NCBI GenBank assembly: GCA_963737745.1
Contig: CAVTTR010000013.1
Span: forward strand, 50,531 to 114,530
Direction of reading: 5' to 3'
DNA: 64,000 nt
DNA from: Bog-473 sp963737745
GTDB taxonomy: Bacteria > Actinomycetota > Acidimicrobiia > Acidimicrobiales > RAAP-2
Part shown: one piece after another, positions 38,655-47,037 of the stretch
How positions within the stretch are numbered: position 1 is the first letter of the stretch
How the letters are laid out: each line of letters begins with the position of its first letter
Notes under the pieces: model-generated
What the model was told of the DNA's origin: nothing
The model's database searches: none
The model's input: only the letters and a program-made list of their open reading frames with translations
Translations under genes and position numbers: made by a program

Positions 38655-39080
38655 CTAGCTGCGCGAGCGGGAGATCCCTGCCGCCTGCAGCACGTTCGCA
38701 CTCACGCCGGCCGCCCTCCACGTGCCATAGGAGATCCCCTTACGCTCGCCGTAGGCCTCAGCGACCTTGATGAACTGCTTTTCCAGTGCACTCAGGTCTT
38801 TGACCTTGGCCACCCGCAGCCGCTCGTCCGTCAGGTCCTTTTGTTCTTGCAGGAGATGCAACTTCGTCAACGCATCGGCGTTGGCGAGCTGATTCTCAAT
38901 GGCGGCCAGGCGCTTGTCGATGGAGGCCGGCGTTCGTTTCCGACCGCGTTTGGGCTTGGATGTTTCCAATGCTTCGAGGTAATGGCGGACCGACGCACTC
39001 TCTGCCCGCCCCCGTGCCAACGCCGCTTTGTGGCCGTTGCTCATTGGCTTGCGAGGTGCCGGGGTCTTTGCTTTTACCAT
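38655..39080 (-). CDS. Small basic helical protein, possibly nucleic-acid-binding
   Basis: 141 residues, strongly basic at the N-terminus (VKAKTPAPRKP, then NGHKAALARGR, and an AT-hook-like KPKRGRKRTPAS). The middle is a likely coiled coil (IDKRLAAIENQLANADALTKLHLLQEQKDLTDERLRVA). The C-terminus (YGERKGISYGTWRAAGVSANVLQAAGISRSRS) looks like a compact helical motif. The composition suggests a nucleoid or DNA/RNA-binding protein, but I recognise no family. ATG behind GAGGA. It stands alone on the minus strand inside the purine cluster. Confidence 0.65.
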   Translation of the reverse strand: MVKAKTPAPRKPMSNGHKAALARGRAESASVRHYLEALETSKPKRGRKRTPASIDKRLAAIENQLANADALTKLHLLQEQKDLTDERLRVAKVKDLSALEKQFIKVAEAYGERKGISYGTWRAAGVSANVLQAAGISRSRS

Positions 39081-39144
39081 GTCCTCATTGTGACTCGCCC
39101 GGGGTCAGCGCGCGCTCGCTTTTGGCAAGATTTCGCGGTCCATT

Positions 39145-39157
39145 GAGGTAATACCTC
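39145..39157. repeat. Perfect palindrome GAGGTA-A-TACCTC
   Basis: A 13-nt perfect dyad between divergent genes, 6 nt before a second palindrome. The position fits an operator. Confidence 0.4.
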
Positions 39158-39163
39158 TGAGGT

Positions 39164-39177
39164 CATTTGGCCAAATG
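39164..39177. repeat. Perfect palindrome CATTTGGCCAAATG
   Basis: A 14-nt perfect dyad overlapping the possible start of the small plus-strand frame. With its neighbour it could be a paired operator for the divergent genes at 39080 (minus) and 39167 or 39578 (plus). Confidence 0.4.
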
Positions 39178-39481
39178 TACGACCTCCATCCACGTGTTGT
39201 CGGGTGATCCTGAGTACATTCGTGACTCGAGGTGGGAGCCGCACCCTGCTTGCAACCGGACCACACCGGACTTGCTACGGCGAGGGATCAGGCTGAATGA
39301 GATGGTGAAGGGTCCGAGAGGCGACGTCACGGAGAGCGAGACGGACGACGTCACGGACTGCGCCGACCCGTTGCCCCACCTCTTGGCCGGCCGCCAGGTT
39401 GGTTGGATCTTCACCGACGGCGAAGCGGTCGCCATCGAACGCCATGAGGGGGCGCACCGCATGAGCGAGGATGCCAGCTGA
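39167..39481 (+). CDS. Hypothetical protein
   Basis: Up to 104 residues; the TTG at 39167 is weak and a later GTG is possible. It is mixed polar with three Cys in the N-terminal half and an acidic middle (DVTESETDDVTDCAD), then LPHLLAGRQVGWIFTDGEAVAIERHEG, which looks like a real strand-turn-strand. No family recognised. The opposite strand is also open over this stretch, but with a Ser/Arg/Pro-rich composition typical of a shadow frame. Confidence 0.35.
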   Translation: MAKCTTSIHVLSGDPEYIRDSRWEPHPACNRTTPDLLRRGIRLNEMVKGPRGDVTESETDDVTDCADPLPHLLAGRQVGWIFTDGEAVAIERHEGAHRMSEDAS

Positions 39482-39490
39482 CGTTGCGGC

Positions 39491-39518
39491 CGTCGCTCGT
39501 CGCTCGTCGCTCGTCGCA
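39491..39518. repeat. Heptanucleotide tandem repeat (CGTCGCT, about 4 copies)
   Basis: Three exact CGTCGCT copies and a fourth with the last base changed. It lies 60 nt before the methyltransferase start. Seven is not a multiple of three, and slippage would alter promoter or leader spacing. Confidence 0.7.
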
Positions 39519-39577
39519 CTGCGGGCAGCGTTCTTGAGGGAGTGGACACCGGCGGGTCAGGAAGAAAAGCTGGTGGG

Positions 39578-40171
39578 GTGAGCCAAGTGCACTTCGATCC
39601 GGCGACGTACGCGGAATTCATCAGGCGAGAAATATCGCACTACGACTCGTTGCAGGAGTCAGTGGCGGCCGCCACGGCGTCCGTCAAGGTCACGTCCATT
39701 CTGGACCTGGGCACCGGAACCGGCGAGACATTGGGTCACGTCTTGGCTCGGCACCCTTCGGCGCATGTGATCGGGCTCGACGAGAGCGAAGGCATGCTGG
39801 ACGTGGCTCGCACCCGTTTGGAGCCCTACGACGTCACTCTTCGGCAGGCGGACCTGCTCGACGACCTTCCCCCGGGCCCGTTCGACGTGGTGACGTCGGC
39901 TCTGGCCGTGCACCATCTCGACGGCGAGGGCAAGGCAACACTGTTCGAGAGGGTGGCGGCCGTGCTCCGCCCCGGTGGACGGTTCATTCTGGGCGACGTG
40001 ATTCTGCCCGAGGACCCGGTGAGCGCCGTCATCCCCCTGACCGACGGTTGGGACAAGCCCAGCACGGTGGAGGATCAGGTGCGCTGGTTGGAAGAGGCCG
40101 GGCTGGTGGCGACCGTGGTGTGGGCGGAGGATGATCTGGCCGTGTTCGTGGCCGACCGCCCCGCGGCCTGA
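39578..40171 (+). CDS. Class I SAM-dependent methyltransferase
   Basis: 197 residues from GTG 39578; a GTG 36 nt upstream is also in frame. Rossmann-fold motifs: ILDLGTGTGETLGHVLARHP (motif I), VIGLDESEGMLDVARTRL (acidic end of strand 2), FDVVTSALAVHHLDGEGK (motif IV region) and LRPGGRFILGDVILPED. The N-terminal YAEFIRREISHYDSLQESV is an alpha-helical cap. The substrate is unknown. It is inserted between purQ and purL, but nothing in the sequence links it to purine metabolism. Confidence 0.82.
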   Translation: MSQVHFDPATYAEFIRREISHYDSLQESVAAATASVKVTSILDLGTGTGETLGHVLARHPSAHVIGLDESEGMLDVARTRLEPYDVTLRQADLLDDLPPGPFDVVTSALAVHHLDGEGKATLFERVAAVLRPGGRFILGDVILPEDPVSAVIPLTDGWDKPSTVEDQVRWLEEAGLVATVVWAEDDLAVFVADRPAA

Positions 40172-40237
40172 CCGACCGGGCCGTCACTCCGGCATCGACC
40201 GGGTGACGAGTTTTCGGCCGCTAAGTTGTGAGGCATC

Positions 40238-42529
40238 ATGACTCCCGCCGCCGAGGAGCCTTTGCCTGAAGTGGCGCTCCCCGAAGTCCCACTGCACCGG
40301 GCGCTCGGCCTGACCGACGACGAGTTCGAGGCCGTGGGAAAAATCCTCGGCCGATCACCGAACCACCTCGAGCTGGCGCTGTACGCCGTCATGTGGAGCG
40401 AGCACTGCTCCTACAAATCCTCCCGGATGCATCTGAAGCGGTTGCCCACCGAGGGCCCCAAGGTCCTGGTGGGGCCCGGCGAGAACGCGGGCGTGATCGA
40501 CGCTGGGGACGGGATCGCCATCGCCATTCGGATCGAGAGCCATAACCATCCCTCCGCGATCGAGCCGTATCAAGGAGCGGCCACCGGTGTCGGGGGGATC
40601 CTGCGGGACATTTTCACCATGGGGGCCCGCCCGCTCGCCATCATGGACCCGCTGTTCTTCGGTTCGCCCGACGACGCCCGCCAGCGCTGGTTGTTGGAGG
40701 GCGTGGTCAGCGGCATCTCCGGCTACGGCAACTCGGTCGGCGTGCCCACGGTCGGTGGCGAGCTGACCTTCGATCCGTGTTACGCCCAGAATCCATTGGT
40801 CAACGTTCTGTGCATGGGCGCCCTTCCGACCGATCGCCTGGTGCTCGGCATTGCCTCGGGACCGGGCAACCTGGCGGTGTTGCTCGGCAGTAGCACCGGC
40901 CGTGACGGCATCGGTGGGGTGAGCGTGCTGGCCTCGGCCGGTTTCACCGGGAGCGACGAGGGCGCGCCAGGCGTGCCGAAGGCCGACGACACCAAGCGGC
41001 CGAGCGTACAAGTGGGCGATCCCTTCGAGGAGAAGCGTCTCATTGAGGCCTGTCTCGAGCTCTTGGACAAGAAGCTCGTGGTCGGGATTCAGGATCTCGG
41101 CGGAGCTGGTCTGGCTTGTGCCACGAGCGAGACCGCCGGCCGTGGCGGGGTGGGCATGGACGTCGATGTGACCGCCGTCCCGCTGCGCGAAGCTGGCCTC
41201 GAGCCCTGGGAAGTGATGACCAGCGAGAGCCAGGAGCGCATGCTGGCCATCGTCACTCCGGACTCCTGGGCCGCCGTGGCCGATATCTGTGCCAAATGGG
41301 AAGTACGAGCCACGGTCATCGGCAAGGTCACCGCCCCCGATCCCGCCGAGGGCGGACGCTTGCGCATCCGGGACGGCTTCGACGGGGCGATACTGGCTGA
41401 CGTTCCCGCCGCGTCGCTTTCCGACGACGCTCCCCTCTACGATCGACCACGTCAGGCTCCGGCCAGGACCATGTCGCCCGAGGTAGGTCCCCCCGTCGAG
41501 TGCGGAACTGATCTGTTGGAGCTCTTGCGCTCGCCGCGCTGGGTCTTTAGCCAGTACGACCATCAACTGTTCTTGAACACGGTGGTCGGTCCGGGAGGGG
41601 ACGCGGCGCTGTTGCGGTTGGCGGGTCCTGGTCTTCCTCCCTCCGAGCGAGGCGTGGCCGTGACGACCGACTCCAACCCGCGCTATTGCGCCCTCGACCC
41701 CCGGCTCGGCACGATGCTCACCTTGGCCGAAGGAGTGGCCAACTTGGCCTGCGTCGGTGCCACCGCCACCGCCGTCGTGAACTGCCTCAACTTCGGCAAC
41801 CCCGAGCATCCCGAAGTGATGTGGCAGCTTTCGGAGTGCATCGACGGGATGGCCGAGGCATGTCGGGCCTTATCGCTGCCCGTGATCGGGGGCAACGTGA
41901 GCCTCTACAACGAGAGTGGCGGGGCGGACATCGACCCGACACCCGTGCTGGGTGTTCTCGGGCTGGTCGACGTGCTCGTTACACCCCCGCCGGGACTGAC
42001 CTGGGGGGAAGGGGACACCCTTGTTCTGCTCGGCACCCGCAGTGCGGCGGACGGGTCGTTTCCCCTGGACGGGTCCCGTTGGGCCACCGAGCGCCGGGAC
42101 CACCGCGGTGGAACGCTGTCCGCCGTCGATTTGGACCGTCATGCTGCGGTGTGTGGCTTCGTGGCGGGACTGGTGAGCGCCATCGTCTCGGGCGACCCTC
42201 AACCGCCATTGCTCAACGCCGTGCACGATGTCTCCTCGGGCGGATTGGCGGTGGCACTGGGGGAGATGGCGGTGGCCAGTGGACTGGGCTGTGCGGTGGC
42301 ACTCGAGGACCCGTCCGAGCTCTTCACGGAGCTGGCCTCACGGTTTGTGGTGGCCACCGCCATGCCGGACGAGTTGTGCTCGAGGGCCGAGAACCTCGGC
42401 CTGGCCACCTTCGTGTTGGGACGGGCCGGGGGAGGCCGGATGGTGGTGGGCGATCTGCTCGACCTGCCCCTCGAGGCCCTGCGGGAGGCGTACGAAGGGA
42501 ATTTGGCACAGTTGTTAGGAGACTCATGA
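40238..42529 (+). CDS. purL: Phosphoribosylformylglycinamidine synthase subunit PurL
   Basis: 763 residues, the small (PurS/PurQ-dependent) type. Motifs: YAVMWSEHCSYKSSR with the catalytic His, VGPGENAGVIDAGDGIAIAIRIESHNHPSAIEPYQGAATGVGGI, MGARPLAIMD, GVPTVGGELTFDPCY, and later NLACVGATATAVVNCLNFGNPEHP and VHDVSSGGLAVALGEMA. Together with PurS and PurQ it converts FGAR to FGAM using ATP. A TAAGTT box 10 nt before the ATG may start a separate transcript, as expected since purQ is 1.6 kb away. Confidence 0.97.
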   Translation: MTPAAEEPLPEVALPEVPLHRALGLTDDEFEAVGKILGRSPNHLELALYAVMWSEHCSYKSSRMHLKRLPTEGPKVLVGPGENAGVIDAGDGIAIAIRIESHNHPSAIEPYQGAATGVGGILRDIFTMGARPLAIMDPLFFGSPDDARQRWLLEGVVSGISGYGNSVGVPTVGGELTFDPCYAQNPLVNVLCMGALPTDRLVLGIASGPGNLAVLLGSSTGRDGIGGVSVLASAGFTGSDEGAPGVPKADDTKRPSVQVGDPFEEKRLIEACLELLDKKLVVGIQDLGGAGLACATSETAGRGGVGMDVDVTAVPLREAGLEPWEVMTSESQERMLAIVTPDSWAAVADICAKWEVRATVIGKVTAPDPAEGGRLRIRDGFDGAILADVPAASLSDDAPLYDRPRQAPARTMSPEVGPPVECGTDLLELLRSPRWVFSQYDHQLFLNTVVGPGGDAALLRLAGPGLPPSERGVAVTTDSNPRYCALDPRLGTMLTLAEGVANLACVGATATAVVNCLNFGNPEHPEVMWQLSECIDGMAEACRALSLPVIGGNVSLYNESGGADIDPTPVLGVLGLVDVLVTPPPGLTWGEGDTLVLLGTRSAADGSFPLDGSRWATERRDHRGGTLSAVDLDRHAAVCGFVAGLVSAIVSGDPQPPLLNAVHDVSSGGLAVALGEMAVASGLGCAVALEDPSELFTELASRFVVATAMPDELCSRAENLGLATFVLGRAGGGRMVVGDLLDLPLEALREAYEGNLAQLLGDS

Positions 42530-42560
42530 GGGTATTCGCCTGTGGGAGAATGGGCGCACC

Positions 42561-44000
42561 GTGAAGGAAGCCTGCGGTGTCTTCGGTGTGTACGCCCCCG
42601 GGCGCAAGGTGGCCAACCTCACCTTTGACGGCCTCTTCGCGCTCCAGCATCGGGGCCAGGAGTCGGCCGGCATGGCGGTCAGTGACGGCAACACCGTCAC
42701 GGTCGTGCGGGACATGGGACTGGTCGCCACGGTCTTCGACGAGCGCACGCTGTCGGGCCTGCAGGGCCACATGGCGATCGGCCATACGCGGTACTCCACG
42801 CATGGGGCCTCGGATTGGGACGGCGCGCAACCGGTCTACCGGCCCGTCGGGCGAGCCGGATTCGCGCTCGGTCATAACGGCAATCTGACCAACACCACCG
42901 AGCTGGCGGAGAAGGTGGGCATGTTCCCGGGCTCCATCGTGTCCGACAGCGATGTGGTGGCTGAACTGTTGGCCCGTGCCTTCCCCGAGACAGAAGAGCT
43001 CTCGGCCGCGCTCCAGGCCGTCCTGCCCATTGTCGAAGGCGCGTTCTCCTTCGTGCTCATGAACACGCAAAAGCTCTTCGGCGTACGCGATCCCTATGGT
43101 TTCCGTCCCCTGTGCCTGGGCCGCCTCGGTCCGGCGGAGGCACCACAAGGGTGGGTACTCGCATCGGAGTCGCCGGCCCTCAGCGTGATCGGCGCCACGT
43201 TCGTCCGTGAGATCGCTCCGGGAGAATTGGTGGTGATCGACCAGGACGGGCCGCGCAGCTTGACCATCCCGTGGCTCAAGGAGGTGTCGCCGCGACTGTG
43301 CATTTTCGAGTTCGCCTACATCGCCCGTCCCGACACCAAGCTCTACGGGCGCGAGGTCCATGCCACGCGCTGTCGCATGGGCGAACTGCTGGCGGCCCAG
43401 GCTCCGGCCGAAGCCGACCTGGTGATGGGCGTCCCAGAGTCCGGTGTCCCGGCGGCGGAGGGATTCGCCCGGGCCAGCGGGATCCCCTACGGCCAGGGTC
43501 TGGTCAAGAACCGCTACATCGGTCGTAGCTTCATCGCCCCCGATCAGCAGGCCCGCGGTGACGCGGTGCGACGCAAGCTCAACCCGCTCCCCGAAACCAT
43601 CCACGGGAAGCGTCTGGTGGTGGTCGACGACTCCATCGTGCGTGGAACCACGCAGCGTTCGGTGGTGCGCATGTTGCGCGAGGCCGGGGCCACCGAAGTG
43701 CACCTGCGGATCTCGTCGCCGCCCTGGCGCTGGCCTTGTTTCTACGGGATCGACACGCCGTCGACCGACGAGTTGCTGGCCACGAACCACAGTGTTGAGG
43801 AGATCGCCGAGCTGCTCGGGGTGGACTCCCTGGCCTACATCAGCGTGGAGAACCTCAAGGCGGCCATCGGGGCCGACGGCGGATTCTGCGACGCCTGCTT
43901 CACCGGTGACTATCCCACTGCGGTGCCGACGTCGACGCCGGTGATGTTCAGCGTCCGGGAAAACCCGGTGGCGTATCAAGCTGCGCTCCCCGGAGTCTGA
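42561..44000 (+). CDS. purF: Amidophosphoribosyltransferase
   Basis: 479 residues; first committed step of purine synthesis (PRPP plus glutamine to phosphoribosylamine). A four-residue propeptide precedes the N-terminal nucleophile Cys5 (CGVFGVYAPG). The glutaminase domain has IGHTRYSTHG and ALGHNGNLTN. The PRPP motif is VVVDDSIVRGTTQRSVVRML. Four Cys corresponding to the B. subtilis [4Fe-4S] ligands are all present: in LCIFEFAYIARPDT, PCFYGIDTP, and the pair FCDACFTGDYP. The enzyme should therefore be of the oxygen-sensitive Fe-S type. GTG start; purM follows after 5 nt. Confidence 0.96.
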   Translation: MKEACGVFGVYAPGRKVANLTFDGLFALQHRGQESAGMAVSDGNTVTVVRDMGLVATVFDERTLSGLQGHMAIGHTRYSTHGASDWDGAQPVYRPVGRAGFALGHNGNLTNTTELAEKVGMFPGSIVSDSDVVAELLARAFPETEELSAALQAVLPIVEGAFSFVLMNTQKLFGVRDPYGFRPLCLGRLGPAEAPQGWVLASESPALSVIGATFVREIAPGELVVIDQDGPRSLTIPWLKEVSPRLCIFEFAYIARPDTKLYGREVHATRCRMGELLAAQAPAEADLVMGVPESGVPAAEGFARASGIPYGQGLVKNRYIGRSFIAPDQQARGDAVRRKLNPLPETIHGKRLVVVDDSIVRGTTQRSVVRMLREAGATEVHLRISSPPWRWPCFYGIDTPSTDELLATNHSVEEIAELLGVDSLAYISVENLKAAIGADGGFCDACFTGDYPTAVPTSTPVMFSVRENPVAYQAALPGV

Positions 44001-44005
44001 TCGGC

Positions 44006-45085
44006 GTGACCGAGGGCGAGGCCCGAGGGTCGGGGCCGCCGCCCATGAGTGACGGTGCGACCTATGCCGGGGCCGGCGTCGACATCGGGGCGGGCGACCG
44101 GGCCGTCGAGCGGATGCGGGGGTTGGTGCCCGGGATCGGCGGCTTCGGAGCCCAGTTCCCGCTCGATACGGCACGCTTCGCCAACCCGGTGCTGGTCTCG
44201 TCGACCGACGGCGTGGGCACCAAGCTCACGGTGGCCCAAGCCACCGGCCGCTACGAGACGATCGGCCTCGACCTCGTGGCCATGTGCGTCGACGATCTGG
44301 TCTGTCTCGGGGCCGAGCCACTCTTCATGCTCGACTACATCGCCACCGGCAAGGTGGATCCTGATCGGATCGCCACCGTGGTGTCGGGTATCCAAGGCGG
44401 CTGTCGCCAGGCTGGCTGCGTGCTGATCGGGGGCGAGACGGCCGAGCATCCCGGGGTGATGGCGCCTGACGACCTCGACATCGCCGGGTTCGCCGTCGGA
44501 GCGGTCGAGAGGGCCCGCATGCTCGGCCCCGAGCGGGTCGGGGCGGGCGACGTCATCATCGGGATCCCATCCCCGGGCCTGCGGTCCAACGGCTACACGT
44601 TGGCGCGCCATGTGTTGTTGGAGCGGGCCGGCCGCAGCCTCGGGGACCCGGCGTGGGCCGGTGCCACGCACACGCTGGCGGACGAACTATTGCGCCCCTC
44701 TGTCATTTACACCCCGGCTGTGCTGGCGGTGGCCGCCGCACTCAATGCGGGCTCGGGTGATGGCAGCTCTCGCCACGGTCTGCATGCATGCGCCCACATC
44801 ACGGGCGGGGGCATTGTCGGCAACCTGCCGCGCGTCCTGCCCGAAGGATTGGGCGCCGTGCTCGAGCGTGCGGCCTGGGTCGAGCCGGCCATCTTCGCCG
44901 AGATCCAGCGGCTGGGGTCGGTCGAAGAGTCCGAGATGGATCGGGTCTTCAACCGTGGCATCGGCATGGCCCTCGTGGTGGCCGCGGCCGCGGAGGATGA
45001 GACGCTCGATGCGCTCATCGAGGCGGGATTGCCGTCAACCGTGATCGGCGGCGTGGTCGAAGCGGAAGGTGTGGTGATCCAATGA
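44006..45085 (+). CDS. purM: Phosphoribosylformylglycinamidine cyclo-ligase (AIR synthetase)
   Basis: 359 residues from GTG 44006, or 346 from the ATG at 44045, which matches usual starts better (DGATYAGAGVDIGAGDRAVE). Motifs: LVSSTDGVGTKLTVA, GLDLVAMCVDDLVCLGAEPLFMLDYIA, CVLIGGETAEHPGVM, IIGIPSPGLRSNGYTLARHVL and HACAHITGGGIVGNLPRVLP. It closes FGAM to AIR with ATP. The ATGA overlap with the phosphoribosyltransferase gene downstream suggests coupling. Confidence 0.96.
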   Translation: MTEGEARGSGPPPMSDGATYAGAGVDIGAGDRAVERMRGLVPGIGGFGAQFPLDTARFANPVLVSSTDGVGTKLTVAQATGRYETIGLDLVAMCVDDLVCLGAEPLFMLDYIATGKVDPDRIATVVSGIQGGCRQAGCVLIGGETAEHPGVMAPDDLDIAGFAVGAVERARMLGPERVGAGDVIIGIPSPGLRSNGYTLARHVLLERAGRSLGDPAWAGATHTLADELLRPSVIYTPAVLAVAAALNAGSGDGSSRHGLHACAHITGGGIVGNLPRVLPEGLGAVLERAAWVEPAIFAEIQRLGSVEESEMDRVFNRGIGMALVVAAAAEDETLDALIEAGLPSTVIGGVVEAEGVVIQ

Positions 45086-45642
45086 GTGGGGCCGACGACT
45101 TTCCCGAGCTGCGGGCCCACATTCTGGAGCACTCCGTGCGGAGGGGCGACTTCGTGCTCAAGTCCGGGCGTCGCAGCAGCTGGTTCATCGACTCCAAACA
45201 GACGGTGTGCCGTCCCGAAGCAATGGTGCTGGTGGCCGAGGCCGTGCTCTCGGTCACACCCGACGACGCGACCGCCATCGGGGGATTGACCATGGGTGCC
45301 GATCCGGTGGCCTTCGTGACGGCCGGCGTGGCGGCAACGAGGGGGCGCTTACTCAAGGCGTTCAGCGTGCGCAAGGAGGTGAAGGACCACGGTGGCGGCG
45401 GCCGTATCGCCGGCGCGCTGGACGCCGGTGACAAGGTTGTCGTGACCGAGGACACGGTGACCCGCGGCACATCGTTGCTCGAGGCCGCCCTGGCCGTACG
45501 CGAAGCCGGAGCCGAACCCATTCTTCTGGTGGCCGTGGTCGACCGTGGTGGTACGGCAGAGGCGATGGCGGCGGCGGAGGGATTGGCGTTCCGCGCCATC
45601 TTGACCGCACCCGATCTGGGCTTCGATTACGAGGGGGCCTGA
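45082..45642 (+). CDS. pyrE: Orotate phosphoribosyltransferase
   Basis: 186 residues. FVLKSGRRSSWFIDSKQTVCRPEAM is the OPRT N-terminal signature; GLTMGADPVAFVTAG, LLKAFSVRKEVKDHGGGGRIAG (the lysine-rich flexible loop) and the PRPP motif VVVTEDTVTRGTSLLEAA follow. It makes OMP in pyrimidine synthesis, so its coupling to purM joins the two nucleotide pathways, both of which consume PRPP. The gene ends 24 bp from the convergent ABC permease. Confidence 0.88.
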   Translation: MSGADDFPELRAHILEHSVRRGDFVLKSGRRSSWFIDSKQTVCRPEAMVLVAEAVLSVTPDDATAIGGLTMGADPVAFVTAGVAATRGRLLKAFSVRKEVKDHGGGGRIAGALDAGDKVVVTEDTVTRGTSLLEAALAVREAGAEPILLVAVVDRGGTAEAMAAAEGLAFRAILTAPDLGFDYEGA

Positions 45643-45666
45643 GCCGGCTCGCTCTGGCGTGCGGTG

Positions 45667-47037
45667 CTACTTCGCCGTCGAGCCCCGGCGTCGGACCAGG
45701 GAGTCGACGGTGACGGCGGCCAGCAGCACCAGCGCCGTGGCCATCTCTTCGCCGGCCGTGCTCACGCCGATCAGGGCCAGGCCGTTCACCACGGCGGCAA
45801 TGAGCACGCCACCCAGGAGAGCATGGACCGCCTTGCCGTAACCGCCGAAGAGGCTGGCACCACCGATAACGGCGGCGGCCACGGCGTAGAGCACGTACGT
45901 GGAGCCGTCGTAGCCGACCGAGATCGAGCCGAGACGTGAGGCATAGACCAGGCCGCCCAGCCCCGCCGTGAAGGCGGAGAGGGTGAAGGCGACGACGCGG
46001 ATCGTTTGGACCCGGATGCCGGCGCGCCGAGCCGCTTCGGGGCTGGCCCCGATGGCGTACATGTAGCGGCCGGTGCGCGTCTTGCTCAGGAGCAGGCTCC
46101 AGGCCACGACCACGACCAACACCAGTGGGATGACCCAGGGCACGCCGCGCAGGGGGACCAGATTGCCGCGGTTGAGATTGCACACGATCACCAGGGCGGC
46201 TCCCGCCACGGCCGCCACGGCCACGGTGAGAATGGTGATGCTCAGTGGAGGAGTGCTCAGATTTCGGCTGCGCCGGCGCAGGTTGCGGATGATGGAGACA
46301 GCCGCATAGAGCGCGATGACGACGATGAGGGTGATCCAACTGGCGACCGTACTCATGTTGCCATTGACCAAGTTGTACAGCGGTCCGCTCTGGGGCACGC
46401 TGATGACGCCGCCGACTGCCCCCTTGAAGGTGTCGAAGAGGAAGATCAGCACACCGCCCAGGCCGAGCAGGCTGGCCAGGGTGACCACGAAGGAGGGCAG
46501 GTGGAGCCGTGTGACGAGGAGGCCCTGGAGGGCGCCGAAGAAGGCGCAGGCGAGGAGGCCCATGATGACGGCGGCCCACCAGGGCCAGCCATAGGAGGGC
46601 GAGACGAGGGCGACGGTGATGGTGGCGCCGACGCCGGCGACGAAGCCGACCGAGAGGTCGATCTCGCTCAAGATGAGGGCAAAGGTCTCACCGAGTCCGA
46701 GCAGCACAAAGAAGGCGGCCTGCACCAGCAGGTTCACGATGTTGCCCGATGACAAGAACTTCGATTGCTGGGCTTGGAAAATGATGATGATGAGCACGAG
46801 CCCGGCCAAGATGGGCAGGGCGCCGCTCTCGCCGCTGCGAATCCGCCTGATCCAGGCGTGGACGTATTCGCCGAGTGAGTTGGCCAGGAGCTCGGGTGCG
46901 GCGGCGATCAGTGCGACCGGAGCATCGTCGGTGGGCGCGAGGTCGGGATCGTCGTGATGGACCGGAGGATCCGGCTCGACCGTCACCTGGTTGCCCGGCG
47001 GGGGATTCTCCACGCTTCCTCCAGAGTCAGTACTCAT
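45667..47037 (-). CDS. Sugar ABC transporter permease (xylose/ribose type)
   Basis: 456 residues. After a Pro/Asp-rich cytosolic N-terminus (about 60 residues) there are ten or more transmembrane segments of the BPD_transp_2 family: GALPILAGLVLIIIIFQAQQSKFLSSGNIVNLLVQAAFF, LGLGETFALILSEIDLSVGFVAGVGA (the family signature), and a C-terminal YAVAAAVIGGASLFGGYGKAVHALLGGVL. The long form with extra helices resembles XylH. GTG/ATG start overlaps the ATPase stop by 4 nt. It forms an importer with the two genes upstream. Confidence 0.9.
   Translation of the reverse strand: MSTDSGGSVENPPPGNQVTVEPDPPVHHDDPDLAPTDDAPVALIAAAPELLANSLGEYVHAWIRRIRSGESGALPILAGLVLIIIIFQAQQSKFLSSGNIVNLLVQAAFFVLLGLGETFALILSEIDLSVGFVAGVGATITVALVSPSYGWPWWAAVIMGLLACAFFGALQGLLVTRLHLPSFVVTLASLLGLGGVLIFLFDTFKGAVGGVISVPQSGPLYNLVNGNMSTVASWITLIVVIALYAAVSIIRNLRRRSRNLSTPPLSITILTVAVAAVAGAALVIVCNLNRGNLVPLRGVPWVIPLVLVVVVAWSLLLSKTRTGRYMYAIGASPEAARRAGIRVQTIRVVAFTLSAFTAGLGGLVYASRLGSISVGYDGSTYVLYAVAAAVIGGASLFGGYGKAVHALLGGVLIAAVVNGLALIGVSTAGEEMATALVLLAAVTVDSLVRRRGSTAK

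Noticed and set aside
39163..39621. Minus-strand frame opposite the small hypothetical
   Set aside because: Ser/Arg/Pro-rich composition, runs over the methyltransferase start and lacks a ribosome binding site.
42324..44174. 616-codon minus-strand frame over purL end and purF
   Set aside because: Spans two certain genes and their gap; composition is Arg/His/Gly-rich without family features.
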